Source of the DNA: Flectobacillus roseus
Lineage (GTDB): Bacteria > Bacteroidota > Bacteroidia > Cytophagales > Spirosomataceae
DNA length: 64,000 nucleotides
Assembly (NCBI RefSeq): GCF_030056665.1
Contig: NZ_JASHIG010000003.1
Reading direction: 5' to 3' (one strand)
In this document: positions 8,233 to 16,985 of the stretch, piece by piece
Layout: the number at the start of each line of letters is the position of its first letter
Numbering within the stretch: position 1 is the first letter of the stretch
Translations under genes and position numbers: made by a program
The notes under the pieces: model-generated
The model's database searches: none
Told to the model about the DNA's origin: nothing
Seen by the model: the letters and a program-made list of their open reading frames with translations, nothing else

Positions 8233-9492
8233 ATGCGTTATATAGCCTTTATTTTATATTTCCTTTTTCTTTCCACGTCCGCTTTTGCGCAAACTTTTAT
8301 GTCGCAAGTGGATCCTCCAACTATTGGCAAAGTTTGCCCCGACTTTGGGGTATCTGTCATTACTCCTTCAGGAAACGAGAAAGTAATCAACCTTCATGAA
8401 CTTCGTGGAAAAGTTGTTATTCTGGAGTTTTGGGCTACTTATTGTGCTCCTTGTATTCCTTCTTTGAGCCATTTTGAACGAATCAAAAAACAATATGGCA
8501 ATGCTGTCGAAATTATAGCTATTTCGGACGAAAACCGTGATAAGGTAGATGCTTTTATTGCCAAACGCAATATTCATAATGTCCTTTTTGGGATGGACTG
8601 GGGACATAAACTCAACGAACTCTTTTTCCATCATTTTATTCCGCATACGGTTGTAATCGATAAAAATGGGGTCGTAAAAGCATTTACTGCTCCTGACGAA
8701 ATCGATGCCGAAATCGTAGGAAAGTTGATTCGAAATCAAAAAGTAGACATTGTGATGAAACAGGAGTTTCAAAACACCAATTCGATAGCTACTACTAATA
8801 ATGTCGCTTCTTCAAACAAAGTTTCTACTGTTTTTTCGAATATAAAAAACACACCTGATGTCAACGAATTACGGATCAGTTTGAGTCCATACGCTGAAGG
8901 GAAATCTACTGAATTTATCAAAGAATCCGAAAAGCATTGGGTATTTACCAATTGTACCTTGCCTTTGATGTATCAGATACTATACGATCAAAAAGAAAGT
9001 AGGGTTAAATTAGAAGTGCCTGACGAAAACAAATACGCTTCTGACCCCAACAATCAATATTGTTTGACAGTTCATATACCAGAGAGCATGGATAAAAACG
9101 TTCCTGAGTTGGCATTGAACCAACTTGCGCAATTGTTTCCACTCAAGGCAAAATTTGAGTCAAGAAGTCAAATGGTTTTCGTTTTGGAAAAAGCAGATTC
9201 GAGCGTTGTTGTAAGTACTAGTGATAGCACGGGAATTATTCAGAAAGGACTTACAATCAAAGATTTAGTGAGCTATTTGGAAAGTAACCCCCACTTAGTC
9301 AATAATTTGGCTGTATTAAACCAAACAGGACTTCCTGATACTACGCTGATAGATTTGGACTGGTTTCAAAACTACAACGATGTGGTACCTAATAAGCTGA
9401 AAACCTTGGGATTGAAAGGAACTGAGCGAACAGTAGATTTGAACTGTTTGATTTTATACGAAGAAAAAAAGATAACTAAGGACGCACCATAA
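8233..9492 (+). CDS. TlpA-like thioredoxin fused to a DUF3738-like domain
   Basis: A 419-residue exported protein (signal peptide MRYIAFILYFLFLSTSAFAQ). Residues about 30-165 are a TlpA/ResA thioredoxin fold with the redox pair Cys71/Cys74 in FWATYCAPCIPSLSH and the cis-proline region HHFIPHTVVID. Residues about 205-415 match the DUF3738 plan: HWVFTNCTLPLMYQILYD, then LNQTGLPDTTLIDLDW, then LKTLGLKGTERTVDLNCLI at the end. The fusion suggests disulfide exchange in the envelope coupled to a domain of unknown role. The frame is open further upstream to 8122, but that part overlaps the terminator, so 8233 is the start. Confidence 0.8.
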   Translation: MRYIAFILYFLFLSTSAFAQTFMSQVDPPTIGKVCPDFGVSVITPSGNEKVINLHELRGKVVILEFWATYCAPCIPSLSHFERIKKQYGNAVEIIAISDENRDKVDAFIAKRNIHNVLFGMDWGHKLNELFFHHFIPHTVVIDKNGVVKAFTAPDEIDAEIVGKLIRNQKVDIVMKQEFQNTNSIATTNNVASSNKVSTVFSNIKNTPDVNELRISLSPYAEGKSTEFIKESEKHWVFTNCTLPLMYQILYDQKESRVKLEVPDENKYASDPNNQYCLTVHIPESMDKNVPELALNQLAQLFPLKAKFESRSQMVFVLEKADSSVVVSTSDSTGIIQKGLTIKDLVSYLESNPHLVNNLAVLNQTGLPDTTLIDLDWFQNYNDVVPNKLKTLGLKGTERTVDLNCLILYEEKKITKDAP

Positions 9493-9761
9493 CGGAAAGT
9501 TCCTAAATCTTTATTAAATTGGTCAACATTTGGATAAATCTTTACCACAAAAAGAAGTATTCAAAAGCAGCTAAATTCTCTTAAATGGTGTTGCAAATTG
9601 CATTTAATTCAAGATAATTTGTCTCAAAAATTGATAGAGAGTTGCATAATAATAAGTATTTTTACATAAATTAAGTCTTTTATAGACAAAAGGAGTAAAA
9701 TTTCAATTTTGAAGTCGTAATATCTTTACCCCGAAAATAATCAAATATTTATCATAAAAAT

Positions 9762-10133
9762 ATGAAGAAAGTCCTCATCGCTGAAGATAGCTCAGTCATT
9801 CAAAACCTTGCTAAGAAGATTTTGGAATTCCAAAACTTTGAAATCCATTCTGTGAAAAATGGCCAACAGGTATTAGATGCAATGGAAAAAGAAGATTTTG
9901 ATATTTTATTGCTAGACATCAACATGCCAGTTATGGACGGAATGGACTGTGCCAGAGCTGTACGTGGGTTGGCAGATGCTGAAAAAGCCAATATCCCAAT
10001 TATCGCGATTACAGGAAATGCTCGTAACTATACGATGGATGACTTTAAATCTGCGGGATTCAACGATATGTTGGCTAAGCCATTAAACTTCGACGCGCTA
10101 GTAGCTCAAGTGAAGGCTCTTACAGAGAAATAA
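9762..10133 (+). CDS. CheY-like single-domain response regulator
   Basis: A 123-residue stand-alone receiver domain. The acidic pocket is Glu8-Asp9 (IAEDSSVIQ), the phosphoacceptor is Asp52 in LLLDINMPVMDGM, the switch threonine is Thr84 (AITGNA) and the conserved lysine is Lys106 (LAKPLN). There is no output domain, so it presumably works by protein contact or in a phosphorelay. No histidine kinase lies next to it. The 269 bases upstream are gene-free and AT-rich. Confidence 0.93.
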   Translation: MKKVLIAEDSSVIQNLAKKILEFQNFEIHSVKNGQQVLDAMEKEDFDILLLDINMPVMDGMDCARAVRGLADAEKANIPIIAITGNARNYTMDDFKSAGFNDMLAKPLNFDALVAQVKALTEK

Positions 10134-10144
10134 TACCAGTTTTT

Positions 10145-10239
10145 GTAAATAAACAAAACCTCGGTTTTGTCATTATTTACCTAAAATGTTCTGATAAAAA
10201 GATGTCCCAAAGGATTGGTTTTCTTGACTAGTCCTTTGG
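10145..10239 (+). terminator. Two hairpins after the response regulator
   Basis: The first hairpin pairs GTAAAT..ACAAAACC with GGTTTTGT..ATTTAC (10145-10180). The second pairs CCAAAGGATT with AGTCCTTTGG (about 10207-10239) and is followed by TATTTTTG. The second looks like the intrinsic terminator. Confidence 0.6.
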
Positions 10240-10247
10240 TATTTTTG
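10240..10247 (+). promoter_or_regulatory. -7 box TATTTTTG upstream of the metallo-hydrolase
   Basis: It matches TAnnTTTG, about 43 bases before the ATG at 10291. It directly abuts the preceding terminator hairpin. Confidence 0.45.
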
Positions 10248-10290
10248 TTTGATACGGGTTGGTTTTGCCAACTTCCCAACGCTATTCTAC

Positions 10291-11052
10291 ATGAAAATTA
10301 CCTTTCTTGGTACAGGTACCTCACAGGGCGTTCCGGTCATAGCCTGCAATTGTGAAGTGTGTCAATCATTGGACTATCGTGATAAACGTCTTCGCACTGC
10401 GATCCATATTGAGGTTGATGGAAAAAGTTTTGTGATTGATGCTGGACCGGATTTTCGTCAGCAGATGTTAAGGGAACGTATCCATAAGCTCGATGCCGTG
10501 ATTTTTACGCATGAGCACAAAGACCATACCGCCGGACTCGATGACGTGCGGGCATATAATTTTTTCCAAAAAAGAGATATGCCAGTCTACGGTCGTGAGC
10601 AGGTATTGGAACAAATCAAAAGAGAGTTTGCTTACGCTTTTGCCGAAATACGCTATCCCGGTATTCCTCAAATTAATTTGTGTCCCATCGAAAATCAACC
10701 TTTTGAAATAGAAGGAGTGAGTTTTTTGCCCATCGAGGTATTACATTACAAACTTCCTGTGTTTGGCTATCGCATTGGTGATTTTGCTTATATTACCGAT
10801 GTTAACTATATTTCGGCACATGAGTTGGCAAAAGTCAAAGGTGTGAAGGTATTGGTCTTGGGTGCACTTCGTAGAGAAAAACATCTTTCACATTTTTCAT
10901 TATCTGAAGCTATTGAGGTTTTTGAAAAAGTAAAACCAGAGATGGGTTATATTACGCATATCAGTCACCAAATGGGTATGCACTCTGATGTAGAAGAGGA
11001 ATTGCCTACTAATATTCGATTGGCTTATGATGGGTTATCTCTTGTTCTGTAA
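10291..11052 (+). CDS. PhnP-like metallo-beta-lactamase-fold phosphodiesterase
   Basis: A 253-residue cytosolic hydrolase. FTHEHKDHTAGLDDVR holds the metal ligands His74, His76, Asp78 and His79. MKITFLGTGTSQGVP is the typical first strand, and Cys19/Cys21/Cys24 (CNCEVC) match the structural-zinc cysteines of PhnP. Further ligands are expected in DAGPDFRQQ, YITDVNYIS and ITHISHQMG. PhnP hydrolyses 5-phosphoribosyl 1,2-cyclic phosphate, but no phosphonate genes are nearby, so a broader cyclic-phosphodiester role is likely. The longer frame from 10249 would begin beside the -7 box, so the ATG at 10291 is chosen. Confidence 0.85.
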   Translation: MKITFLGTGTSQGVPVIACNCEVCQSLDYRDKRLRTAIHIEVDGKSFVIDAGPDFRQQMLRERIHKLDAVIFTHEHKDHTAGLDDVRAYNFFQKRDMPVYGREQVLEQIKREFAYAFAEIRYPGIPQINLCPIENQPFEIEGVSFLPIEVLHYKLPVFGYRIGDFAYITDVNYISAHELAKVKGVKVLVLGALRREKHLSHFSLSEAIEVFEKVKPEMGYITHISHQMGMHSDVEEELPTNIRLAYDGLSLVL

Positions 11053-11225
11053 ACTCAGAAAATTAAAATATCGGAATACCATTTGATAATCCAAAGAAAT
11101 TGCTTAACTTTTGTTAATGACTGGTTTTACAGTTGTTAACAAACTAATTTGATAGCGATATTGTAAGGTTAAATAATGCTAACCTTCCAAATACGCAACC
11201 AATAATTTATTGTAAGAAATTACCC

Positions 11226-11254
11226 AAAGCTCTTCCTTGTGAAGGGCTTTTTTT
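11226..11254 (+). terminator. Intrinsic terminator after the PhnP-like gene
   Basis: AAAGCTCTTC and GAAGGGCTTT pair around CTTGT and are followed by seven T. It lies about 175 bases after the stop codon. Confidence 0.75.
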
Positions 11255-11277
11255 ATTCCGAAATGATGGCTCAAAAG

Positions 11278-11306
11278 AAATCCTACCGCCAAAGGCAGTA
11301 GGATTT
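11278..11306 (-). terminator. Hairpin downstream of the ABC permease
   Basis: AAATCCTACCGCC and GGCAGTAGGATTT pair with one mismatch around a small loop. On the minus strand it is followed by a T-rich run, consistent with a terminator for the exporter operon. A motif TTACAGTTRTTAACAAACTAA occurs on both sides (about 11127 and 11308). Nothing else is seen in 11053-11391. Confidence 0.55.
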
Positions 11307-11391
11307 ACAGTTATTAACAAACTAAAATTGGCAATTGAATTGAACAACCACTGTTGTTCTGTGGGATATTCTCGACCTCAAGCTATTACAA

Positions 11392-12717
11392 TTATCCCTT
11401 GTAAAACACCCATTTTGTGATTTCTTTCCAACTTGGTTTTTTACCATACATCAAGATACCTACACGGTACACCTTACCTGCGAGCCAAGTGGTTCCAATA
11501 AATCCAAGTATTAAGAGTGTTAGTGATAAGGCTATTTCCCAGTTTGACACACCGAATGGCAAACGCACCATCATGTCGATTGGGGAAGTTAGTGGAATGA
11601 TAGAAGCCCAGAAGGCAATAGGACTGTCGGGCTTTTGTAAAATAAATTGTGCTAATATAAAAGATAAAATGATAGGAATCGTAACTGGGAACATAAATTG
11701 TTGCGCTTCGGACGGGCTTTCGACGGCCGAACCGATTGCCGCAAATAGCGAGCTATACAATAAATAGCCTCCTAAGTAGTAGAGGATGAAGCAGAAAATC
11801 ATTTTTCCTAACGATACATTTTCGATAGCATCGCTGATACTATTCAATGGATTTTCAGATTTTACGCTTGCTTCAAACTTCTTGATTTCGTCTTTGCTAA
11901 GACCTGCTTTTACTTTGGCTTGTACTTTCTCCTCAATTTTACCCGACATGATGGAAGAGGTAACCGTTGAAGCCGTGAAGGTCAAAACTCCCCACAGCAA
12001 AAACTGCGTAAGACCAACCATACCGACACCGATGATTTTGCCAAGCATTAATTGGAACGGTCTTACCGAAGAAACTACGACTTCGATGATACGGTTGCTT
12101 TTTTCTTCAATAACGCCATTCATTACCTGCGAACCATACAAGAATGCAGAGAGATAAAGAAGGAATCCAAAGATACCTCCCAAAATCATAGCACCACCCG
12201 AATTACTCGATTTTTCGCCGCCATCTTCGTTGAGAGTATAGGTTTGGGCATCGACATTGATTTTGTTGTCTTCAAGGACTTTTAGGTCAATCCCTGCATT
12301 TTTGAGCTTGATGTTTCTTAGCTCATTCTGAATTTTGCCTTGAATGGCATGTTGTGTGCCAATTCCAACGGTTTTTTTACCAAGAATTTGTACACCTTTA
12401 GGATTCGTCAAAATGTCTTTCTCGATATGAACAACAATATCATCATTGCTTTTCTTCAAATCTTTTTTGGCTTCCTCTAAGGTTTTTTCACTGTAGATAT
12501 AGGTATAATCACCTTCCGAGTTAAGTTTGCCTTTGAACAATTTACTGTCGTCCAATACGATAACGTTTCTGGAATCATCAGAATTGACAAATAACAATAC
12601 TGGAATAGTATACACTGCTGCGATCAGAAAAGGAACCAAAATCGAGGCAATCCAGAACGATTTTTTCTTAACTCTGGTAATGTATTCCCGTTGTATAATC
12701 AGTAAAATCTTATTCAT
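11392..12717 (-). CDS. ABC-2 type (NatB-like) transporter permease
   Basis: A 441-residue membrane subunit. It begins IIQREYITRVKKKSFWIASILVPFLI, the cytosolic helix plus first transmembrane segment of the NatB / ABC2_membrane_3 group. A large soluble loop (about residues 45-175) precedes a cluster of membrane helices. EEKSNRIIEVVVSSVRPFQLMLGKIIGVG (about residues 207-235) is the conserved loop of ABC-2 exporters. Its partner ATPase lies 41 bases upstream in the same direction. In Bacillus the homologous pair exports sodium; that substrate is not shown here. Confidence 0.88.
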   Translation of the reverse strand: MNKILLIIQREYITRVKKKSFWIASILVPFLIAAVYTIPVLLFVNSDDSRNVIVLDDSKLFKGKLNSEGDYTYIYSEKTLEEAKKDLKKSNDDIVVHIEKDILTNPKGVQILGKKTVGIGTQHAIQGKIQNELRNIKLKNAGIDLKVLEDNKINVDAQTYTLNEDGGEKSSNSGGAMILGGIFGFLLYLSAFLYGSQVMNGVIEEKSNRIIEVVVSSVRPFQLMLGKIIGVGMVGLTQFLLWGVLTFTASTVTSSIMSGKIEEKVQAKVKAGLSKDEIKKFEASVKSENPLNSISDAIENVSLGKMIFCFILYYLGGYLLYSSLFAAIGSAVESPSEAQQFMFPVTIPIILSFILAQFILQKPDSPIAFWASIIPLTSPIDMMVRLPFGVSNWEIALSLTLLILGFIGTTWLAGKVYRVGILMYGKKPSWKEITKWVFYKG

Positions 12718-12758
12718 GATAGTTGAGGTTTAAAATTGTTGTAGGTATAACTGATGGA

Positions 12759-13679
12759 CTATAAAATGGTATTGGCATCTTCGCCCACAACTTTGATAAA
12801 TATTTCGTTGAAAGAAGGAATATTTTCGTTGAAAGCTTTCAAGTCTACTTGCTGAATCGCTTGACCAAGAAATTGATTGGCATTAGTACCGTCCAACAAG
12901 CGTACTTTTGCTTTGGTAATACCTTCTACATTTTTGGCACTGAGAATCTCAAAAACTCCTTCAATAGGAGCAAGCGCTCCCGAATATTCAAGGTTGAAGG
13001 TATTGTCTCTAAAACGATTTTTTACCTCTTTCTTTTCACCACTCAATACCACTTTAGATTTGTTGATCAAAGCAATATTGTCGCATAGTTCCTCGACAGA
13101 CTCCATACGGTGCGTTGAAAAAATGATGGTAGTTCCTTTTTCTTTCAAAGCCAAAATCTCATCTTTTAGCAAATTAGCATTGATAGGGTCGAAGCCTGAG
13201 AAGGGTTCGTCAAGGATCACCAGTTTAGGTTCGTGTACAATGGTGGCAATAAACTGTGTTTTTTGTTGCATCCCTTTCGACAAATCCTCAACGTTTTTGT
13301 CCCACCAACCTTTAATATCGAATTTGATAAACCAAGCTTTGAGTTTTTCAACTGCCTCAGCTTTAGGCATACCTTTGAGTTGGGCAAGGTACAAAAGCTG
13401 CTCGCCTACTTTCATCTTTTTGTAAAGACCACGTTCTTCTGGAAGATAGCCAATTACTTCGATATGTTTGGGTTGGAGTCTTTCACCATCCAAGATAATT
13501 TGACCTTCATCTGGACCAGTAATTTGATTGATAATTCGAATAAGAGAAGTTTTGCCAGCGCCATTAGGACCCAATAGACCAAAGATTGAACCTTGAGGTA
13601 CCTGAATCGAAACGCCACTGAGAGCAGTATGTCCAGCATAACGCTTAACTACATTTTGCGCTTCAAGTATAATTGACAT
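12759..13679 (-). CDS. ABC transporter ATP-binding protein (NatA-like)
   Basis: A 306-residue ATPase. Walker A is GPNGAGKTS (37-45), the signature is LSKGMQQKTQFIATI, Walker B is LVILDEPFSGFDP, and the H-loop is STHRMESVE. The C-terminal 80 residues form the extra domain common in ABC-2 exporter ATPases. It is the first gene of a two-gene operon with the permease. Together they should form a homodimer-on-homodimer exporter in the inner membrane. Confidence 0.92.
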   Translation of the reverse strand: MSIILEAQNVVKRYAGHTALSGVSIQVPQGSIFGLLGPNGAGKTSLIRIINQITGPDEGQIILDGERLQPKHIEVIGYLPEERGLYKKMKVGEQLLYLAQLKGMPKAEAVEKLKAWFIKFDIKGWWDKNVEDLSKGMQQKTQFIATIVHEPKLVILDEPFSGFDPINANLLKDEILALKEKGTTIIFSTHRMESVEELCDNIALINKSKVVLSGEKKEVKNRFRDNTFNLEYSGALAPIEGVFEILSAKNVEGITKAKVRLLDGTNANQFLGQAIQQVDLKAFNENIPSFNEIFIKVVGEDANTIL

Positions 13680-13764
13680 AAGCTAGGAGGGTTTAGTTTT
13701 GGAATAAATATAGGTTTGAACGAAATTTTCTTTTATCGTTGTTCCTATTAGGATACAAAAGAAA

Positions 13765-13805
13765 AAGAGTTTGTCAAAAGTCGTAATTCTTTTTGACAAA
13801 CTCTT
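13765..13805 (-). terminator. Terminator after the Lys/Ala-rich gene
   Basis: AGAGTTTGTCAAAA pairs with TTTTGACAAACTCT. Read on the minus strand the hairpin is followed by TTTTTCTTTTG, a good T-rich tail. Confidence 0.75.
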
Positions 13806-13838
13806 CGATTCCTGTGATAAAAGGTATTTGTTTCAGTA

Positions 13839-14225
13839 TTATTCTGCTGATTCTGAAGATAGAGCTTCTTCTACGGCTGGAGTTGATGATTTTTTGCTAG
13901 AAGATTTTTTGGCAGGAGCTTCAGTTGCTTCTGAGCCTGTAACAAGAGCGATTTTTGCATCAAATGCTGCTTTTTCTGCTTCTTTAGCTTTAGCTTTAGC
14001 TACTTTTTTAGATTGTTCTTTAATTTTTTCTGCTGCTTTTTTCTCAGCTTTTTCTTTGGCTTCTTCTTCATCTTTTTGAAGTTTCGCATATTTCTTTGCG
14101 ATTTCTTCAGAAGCCTTGTCTACAGTTTTTACTAATTTCTTAGCACTTTTTTCATTAAGGCCTTTGAGGTTAGACAAAATCAAAGCCGATATTTCGTCAA
14201 CGAGTTGCTTTTTATCAGATTTCAT
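13839..14225 (-). CDS. Lys/Ala/Glu-rich coiled-coil protein of unknown function
   Basis: I do not recognise this 128-residue protein. Residues 1-45 look like a small helical domain (KKQLVDEISALILSNLKGL). Residues about 45-95 are a highly charged coiled coil built of E/K/A heptads (KAEKKAAEKIKEQSKKVAKA). Residues about 104-118 are a flexible basic tract (PAKKSSSKKSST) and the end is acidic. It has no signal peptide. The composition recalls bacterial histone-H1-like or nucleoid proteins, but no motif proves DNA binding. A terminator follows and the coding frame is clean, so it is probably real and separately transcribed. Confidence 0.65.
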   Translation of the reverse strand: MKSDKKQLVDEISALILSNLKGLNEKSAKKLVKTVDKASEEIAKKYAKLQKDEEEAKEKAEKKAAEKIKEQSKKVAKAKAKEAEKAAFDAKIALVTGSEATEAPAKKSSSKKSSTPAVEEALSSESAE

Positions 14226-14386
14226 GACAGGTTAATATTAAGATATTGTTAAATAATTATTAATAAATCGAAAGTATAAAAATGCCCAAAGCGAAAAAAG
14301 TAATTTGTATTAAGTTTTCACTTTGGGCTCAAAATTTAACATTAAAATATTATATTTCTTAGAAATGCTTGAATAATAAAGGGTTT

Positions 14387-14643
14387 TAAGAATATGTTTG
14401 AAAATTTTATTTGGCATTTGTCAAATAAAAACAAAATTTCCCTTCGCCACACCTTACTTTTCTTCACTAGGCGTGCCCGTCTAACACAAGAAAAGTAACC
14501 GCAGCGGCGGCCGCAAAAGAAAGTCAAGAAATCCTAATCGGAGTGGCGACCCACCTCGCCTACGGCTCAAACAGTAGGATTTCGGAAAACAGTTACAAAC
14601 TGTCACATTATTAATGACTTATAAAATTTAAACATATTCTAAG
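14387..14643 (+). repeat. MITE-like dispersed repeat A, copy 1
   Basis: A 257-bp element whose ends are imperfect terminal inverted repeats: TAAGAATATGTTTGAAAATT at the left, and TTAGAATATGTTTAAATTTT when the right end is read inverted. Inside are two stem-forming segments, TTACTTTTCTT/AAGAAAAGTAA and GAAATCCTA/TAGGATTTC. Copies lie at 34648-34856 (same orientation) and 41141-41343 (inverted). This copy has GC-rich insertions in its loops (for example CCGCAGCGGCGGCCGC near 14500). It fills most of the gene-free stretch 14226-14729. A short minus-strand frame inside it is not a gene. Confidence 0.8.
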
Positions 14644-14729
14644 AAGAAAGGTATTTACAAAATCTGTTTTAATAAACGTTTGTAGATATTTTGTAAAAAA
14701 CTCAAAACTCAACATTCTGAACTCTACAC

Positions 14730-15257
14730 TTATTGAATTCCTGCTACATAATGCCAACAAATAATGCCTGCTGTTACCGAAATATTTAAGGAATGTTTAG
14801 TCCCATATTGAGGAATCTCTAAACAATAGTTGGCTTTTTTTACAGCTGTTTCATTTACTCCAAAAACCTCATTTCCGAAGATAAAAGCATATTTTTCGGT
14901 CTTTTTCGGCTGAAAATCTAACAAGGAGGTACTACCTTCTACTTGTTCAATGGCAATGACTGTATAGCCCTCTGCTTGTAACTTTTCGATTAACTCAACC
15001 ACATCTGGAACGTGTTCCCAATCAACGGTTTCGTCCGCACCAAGCGCTGTTTTCTGGATTTCTCTATGAGGAGGTGTTGCTGTAATACCGCATAAATAGA
15101 TTTTTTCAGCTTTGAAAGCATCGGCTGTTCTAAACACAGAACCTAGGTTGTTCATACTTCTGATATCATCCAAAATCAAAATATAAGGCAATTTTTCGAT
15201 AGCTCTAAACTCTTCGGCAGACAAGCGATTGAGCTCATCCATGGATAATTTACGCAT
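14730..15257 (-). CDS. TrmH/SpoU-family RNA 2'-O-methyltransferase
   Basis: A 175-residue SPOUT methyltransferase using S-adenosylmethionine. Motif 1 is LDDIRSMNNLGSVFRTADAF (about 29-48), motif 2 is FIFGNEVFGVNE (about 129-140) and motif 3 is LEIPQYGTKHSLNISVTAGI (about 147-166), which forms the trefoil knot. It lacks the N-terminal substrate-binding domain of RlmB, so it is a minimal SpoU protein, similar in size to TrmL/TrmH. The target (tRNA or rRNA nucleotide) cannot be told from the sequence. Confidence 0.9.
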   Translation of the reverse strand: MRKLSMDELNRLSAEEFRAIEKLPYILILDDIRSMNNLGSVFRTADAFKAEKIYLCGITATPPHREIQKTALGADETVDWEHVPDVVELIEKLQAEGYTVIAIEQVEGSTSLLDFQPKKTEKYAFIFGNEVFGVNETAVKKANYCLEIPQYGTKHSLNISVTAGIICWHYVAGIQ

Positions 15258-15546
15258 TTTTTTCGATTTAAAATATTATTGCTGGTTCGTAAATTTTTAA
15301 AAGGGATTAAGTGAAAAAGCACATAGGCACAAAGTGAGAAGTTAGCTTAAATTTTGCGTCCGATTGTGCAACAACTATTCATCTTCTTTCTCTTATCAAA
15401 AATCAACCAGCCATGTATCTGTTTCGTTGTAAAAGCAAAGTTACGACAAGGATATGAAAACCAAAGATTTTTGAACTTCAAGCAAAGATATATTCAAGCT
15501 AAAGGAGTAGCTTGCTTGGGCTTGGTTATCCTAATCAGTTTTGCGT

Positions 15547-15560
15547 ATGATAAAAATCAT
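15547..15560. promoter_or_regulatory. FNR-type box ATGATaaaaATCAT upstream of hemN
   Basis: A perfect 5+5 palindrome with a 4-base spacer matching the core of TTGAT-N4-ATCAA, the site of the FNR/CRP family. Its centre is about 41-43 bases upstream of the start point expected from the TAnnTTTG box at 15583, the spacing of a class II activated promoter. hemN is a classical anaerobically induced gene. The rest of 15258-15614 shows no separate gene. Confidence 0.5.
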
Positions 15561-15582
15561 TCTGAAGACTTTCGATTCATTT

Positions 15583-15590
15583 TAGTTTTG
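15583..15590 (+). promoter_or_regulatory. -7 box TAGTTTTG of hemN
   Basis: It matches TAnnTTTG exactly, 25 bases before the ATG at 15615. It supports that ATG over the in-frame extension back to 15354. Confidence 0.5.
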
Positions 15591-15614
15591 AGAGAAAATC
15601 ATGTAATCAATATT

Positions 15615-16979
15615 ATGACAACGATTAGCCTTATCCAAAAATATAATGTTCCTGGTCCACGCTACACAAGTTATCCTACGGTTCCGTTCTGGAAGGTAGA
15701 ACAGTTTACAGAAAAAGCTTGGATAGAAAGCTTGCAAAAAAGTTTTGCCGAAAGCAATCATCAAGGAATCAGTCTTTATATTCACCTGCCATATTGCGAA
15801 AGCCTTTGTACTTTTTGTGGTTGTAATAAACGTATCACTAAAAACCACTCGGTAGAAGAACCTTATATAGATGCTCTTTTGAAGGAATGGGATATGTACA
15901 CCGCTTTATTATCCGAAACTCCACGAATCGCCGAAATACACTTTGGAGGTGGTACGCCAAGTTTTTTCAAGCCTCAAAATCTCGCTCGTTTGGTAAAAGG
16001 CATTTTAGCAAAAGCTACATTAGCAGATGAAATAGAATTTGGTTTTGAAGGACACCCAGGCAATACCACAGCCGAACATTTGGAGGTATTGCATCAATTA
16101 GGTTTTACGCGTGTAAGTTACGGTGTGCAAGATTATGACTTGCGAGTTCAAACGGCAATTCACCGTTTTCAGCCTTTTGAACAGGTAAAACAAGTGACAG
16201 AATTGAGCCGAAAATTAGGATATACCTCTATCAGCCATGATTTGGTATTTGGATTACCCTTCCAGACTTTAGCCAGTATTGAGGATACCATTCAAAAAAC
16301 AATTGCGCTTAAGCCCGACCGTATTGCGTTTTACTCGTATGCACATGTGCCTTGGATTAAAGGCAATGGTCAACGAGGATTTAAGGATGAAGATCTCCCA
16401 AGTCCTGCCTTGAAACGTCAGTTATATGAAAAGGGTAGAGCGATGTTGGAGGCAAATGGATATTTCGAAATAGGTATGGATCACTTTGCATTGGCAAGTG
16501 ATTCAATGTATATAGCACGCCAAAATGGCACGCTCAATCGTAATTTTATGGGCTATACCACCACGCAGACCAAAGTGATGATTGGTTTGGGAGTATCTTC
16601 TATCAGTGACTCGTGGACAGCTTTTGCCCAAAATGTGAAAGAGATTGAGACCTATATGAATAGTATCAATCAAAATAAACTACCGCTTCACCGTGGGCAT
16701 ATTTTGAACCAAGAAGACCTCAAAATTCGTGAGCAAATTCTCAATCTGATTTGTCGATTCAAAACATCTTGGGATACCGATACTTGGACTTTTGAAGAAA
16801 AAGAAGCGCTTTTCGAAAGACTTCAACCATTTGTAGAAGACGATTTAATTGTTTTGCACGACAACGGCGTAGAGGTTTTGGAAGCTGGTAAAACTTTTAT
16901 CCGCAATATCTGTATGGCATTTGATATGCGCATGATTAGAGAAAATCCCCAACACAGGCTTTTTTCGCAGACGATATGA
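15615..16979 (+). CDS. hemN: Oxygen-independent coproporphyrinogen III oxidase
   Basis: A 454-residue radical-SAM enzyme that converts coproporphyrinogen III to protoporphyrinogen IX without oxygen, in cytosolic heme synthesis. Cys61, Cys65 and Cys68 (YCESLCTFCGC) bind the 4Fe-4S cluster and Cys70 is the extra family cysteine, almost in register with E. coli HemN. PRYTSYPTVPFW near the start, IHFGGGTPSF and the C-terminal HemN domain ending are all present, so this is true HemN rather than HemW. The length fits if translation starts at 15615. Catalase and hemA follow on the same strand, making a heme-related group. Confidence 0.95.
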   Translation: MTTISLIQKYNVPGPRYTSYPTVPFWKVEQFTEKAWIESLQKSFAESNHQGISLYIHLPYCESLCTFCGCNKRITKNHSVEEPYIDALLKEWDMYTALLSETPRIAEIHFGGGTPSFFKPQNLARLVKGILAKATLADEIEFGFEGHPGNTTAEHLEVLHQLGFTRVSYGVQDYDLRVQTAIHRFQPFEQVKQVTELSRKLGYTSISHDLVFGLPFQTLASIEDTIQKTIALKPDRIAFYSYAHVPWIKGNGQRGFKDEDLPSPALKRQLYEKGRAMLEANGYFEIGMDHFALASDSMYIARQNGTLNRNFMGYTTTQTKVMIGLGVSSISDSWTAFAQNVKEIETYMNSINQNKLPLHRGHILNQEDLKIREQILNLICRFKTSWDTDTWTFEEKEALFERLQPFVEDDLIVLHDNGVEVLEAGKTFIRNICMAFDMRMIRENPQHRLFSQTI

Positions 16980-16985
16980 GGAGGG

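Noticed and set aside
12877..13425. Plus-strand 182-residue frame opposite the ABC ATPase
   Set aside because: It mirrors the Walker and signature regions of the ATPase on the other strand; composition is not protein-like.
14342..14527. Minus-strand 61-residue frame
   Set aside because: It lies almost wholly in repeat A copy 1, has no homology and is not open in the other copies.
15354..15614. Extension of HemN by 87 residues
   Set aside because: HemN homology starts at the ATG at 15615, and a promoter box and FNR-type site lie inside the extension.
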